DNA of 16,179 nucleotides, taken from assembly GCF_019127135.1 (NCBI RefSeq), contig NZ_JAHOEA010000066.1:1-16179 (forward strand). Direction: 5' to 3'. Of the stretch, positions 16,007 to 16,179 are shown in pieces. Made by a program: the position numbers and the translations under genes. The DNA is from Segatella copri. GTDB taxonomy: Bacteria; Bacteroidota; Bacteroidia; Bacteroidales; Bacteroidaceae. The number at the start of each line of letters is the position of its first letter. The stretch's first letter is position 1. The notes under the pieces were generated by a model. The model made no database searches and was not told the origin of the DNA. It was given only the letters and a program-made list of their open reading frames with translations.

Positions 16007-16085
16007 TTATTATATAATATAGCTAGGGTAATTATATTATATAGCAAGGGTAATTATACTAAATAGCCAGTGTTATTAAACAGAA
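15997..16085. repeat. Four 22-bp tandem repeats growing out of a terminator arm
   Basis: Units start at 15997 (23 bp), 16020, 16042 and 16064. They begin TAGC and continue GAGGGG, TAGGGTAATTATA, AAGGGTAATTATA and CAGTGTTATTAAA. The first unit includes the right arm of the terminator at 15977-16006; the fourth is most decayed. The pitch is 22 bp again, as in the arrays near the left end of the window. Confidence 0.75.
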
Positions 16086-16115
16086 AAGCCTCGACTACTT
16101 TCGTAATCGAGGCTT
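16086..16115 (-). terminator. Terminator of the rRNA operon
   Basis: AAGCCTCGA (16086-16094) pairs with TCGAGGCTT (16107-16115), with three further inner pairs across a mismatch. On the minus strand TTTTCTG follows. It lies just behind the 5S rRNA 3' end and would stop the leftward rRNA transcript. It also faces the terminator of the + strand gene. Confidence 0.82.
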
Positions 16116-16128
16116 CTGAAATTGAAAG

Positions 16129-16179
16129 GAGGCGGCTACCTACTCTCCCGCATTGCATTGCAGTACCATCGGCGCAAGT
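16129..16179 (-). rRNA. 5S rRNA, 3' end (partial)
   Basis: Read on the minus strand, the last 51 bases of the window contain the conserved 3' part of 5S rRNA: CGCCGATGGTACTGCA, then GCGGGAGAGTAGGTAGCCGCC. The gene runs off the right edge. The exact 3' end is estimated to a few bases. An rRNA operon transcribed towards the window is therefore expected to the right. Confidence 0.9.

Overview
The window looks like a chromosomal segment from a Bacteroidota gut or oral commensal, most likely Prevotella or Segatella. The evidence is a GldE/SSB gene pair, a fused HU-winged-helix protein, a eukaryote-type (GT3) glycogen synthase beside a phosphorylase, a carboxyspermidine-type decarboxylase, and promoters of the Bacteroidota form (TTTG, about 20 bp, TAnnTTTG). 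No phage, transposon, CRISPR array or plasmid gene is visible. The genus is inferred from general resemblance, not from a search.

Left part (1-2968, + strand). A 519-base gene-free stretch carries two adjoining arrays with a strict 22-bp pitch: four tandem 18-bp palindromes (193-280), then a degenerate direct-repeat array (300-454) that runs almost to the -33 box of the first gene. Three + strand genes follow: an HU-like DNA-binding protein with a C-terminal winged helix, MurQ (recycling of MurNAc-6-phosphate), and a short-chain dehydrogenase with a hexapeptide-repeat insertion. The last two have no recognisable promoter, so they may be read with the first.

Middle left (2974-7801, - strand). 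Six tRNA genes (three Gly-GCC, two Leu-GAG, one Leu-CAG) stand behind one strong promoter. Immediately downstream, with no visible promoter of their own, come a conserved unknown gene, ssb and gldE. A 4'-phosphopantetheinyl transferase and an overlapping secreted phytase-like esterase gene follow; these two may have a weak promoter of their own. The array could be one long tRNA-mRNA transcript.

Middle right (7825-11033). nspC (- strand, spermidine synthesis) and a ThiE/TenI-like gene (+) diverge from a shared 108-bp promoter region. prs (PRPP synthetase) follows the ThiE-like gene. nspC ends in a clear terminator, and prs ends in a terminator facing that of glgP.

Right part (11068-16179). 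An alpha-glucan phosphorylase and a GT3 glycogen synthase lie in tandem on the - strand, each with its own -7 box, forming a storage-polysaccharide synthesis and breakdown pair. A small secreted protein gene diverges from the synthase and ends in a strong hairpin, whose right arm begins another 22-bp-pitch repeat array. The window closes with the terminator and 3' end of a 5S rRNA on the - strand, so an rRNA operon lies to the right and is transcribed towards the window.

Most of the genes are ordinary housekeeping. The least explained feature is the recurrent 22-bp periodicity of unrelated sequence in several intergenic regions, most strikingly the palindrome array in front of the HU-winged-helix gene.
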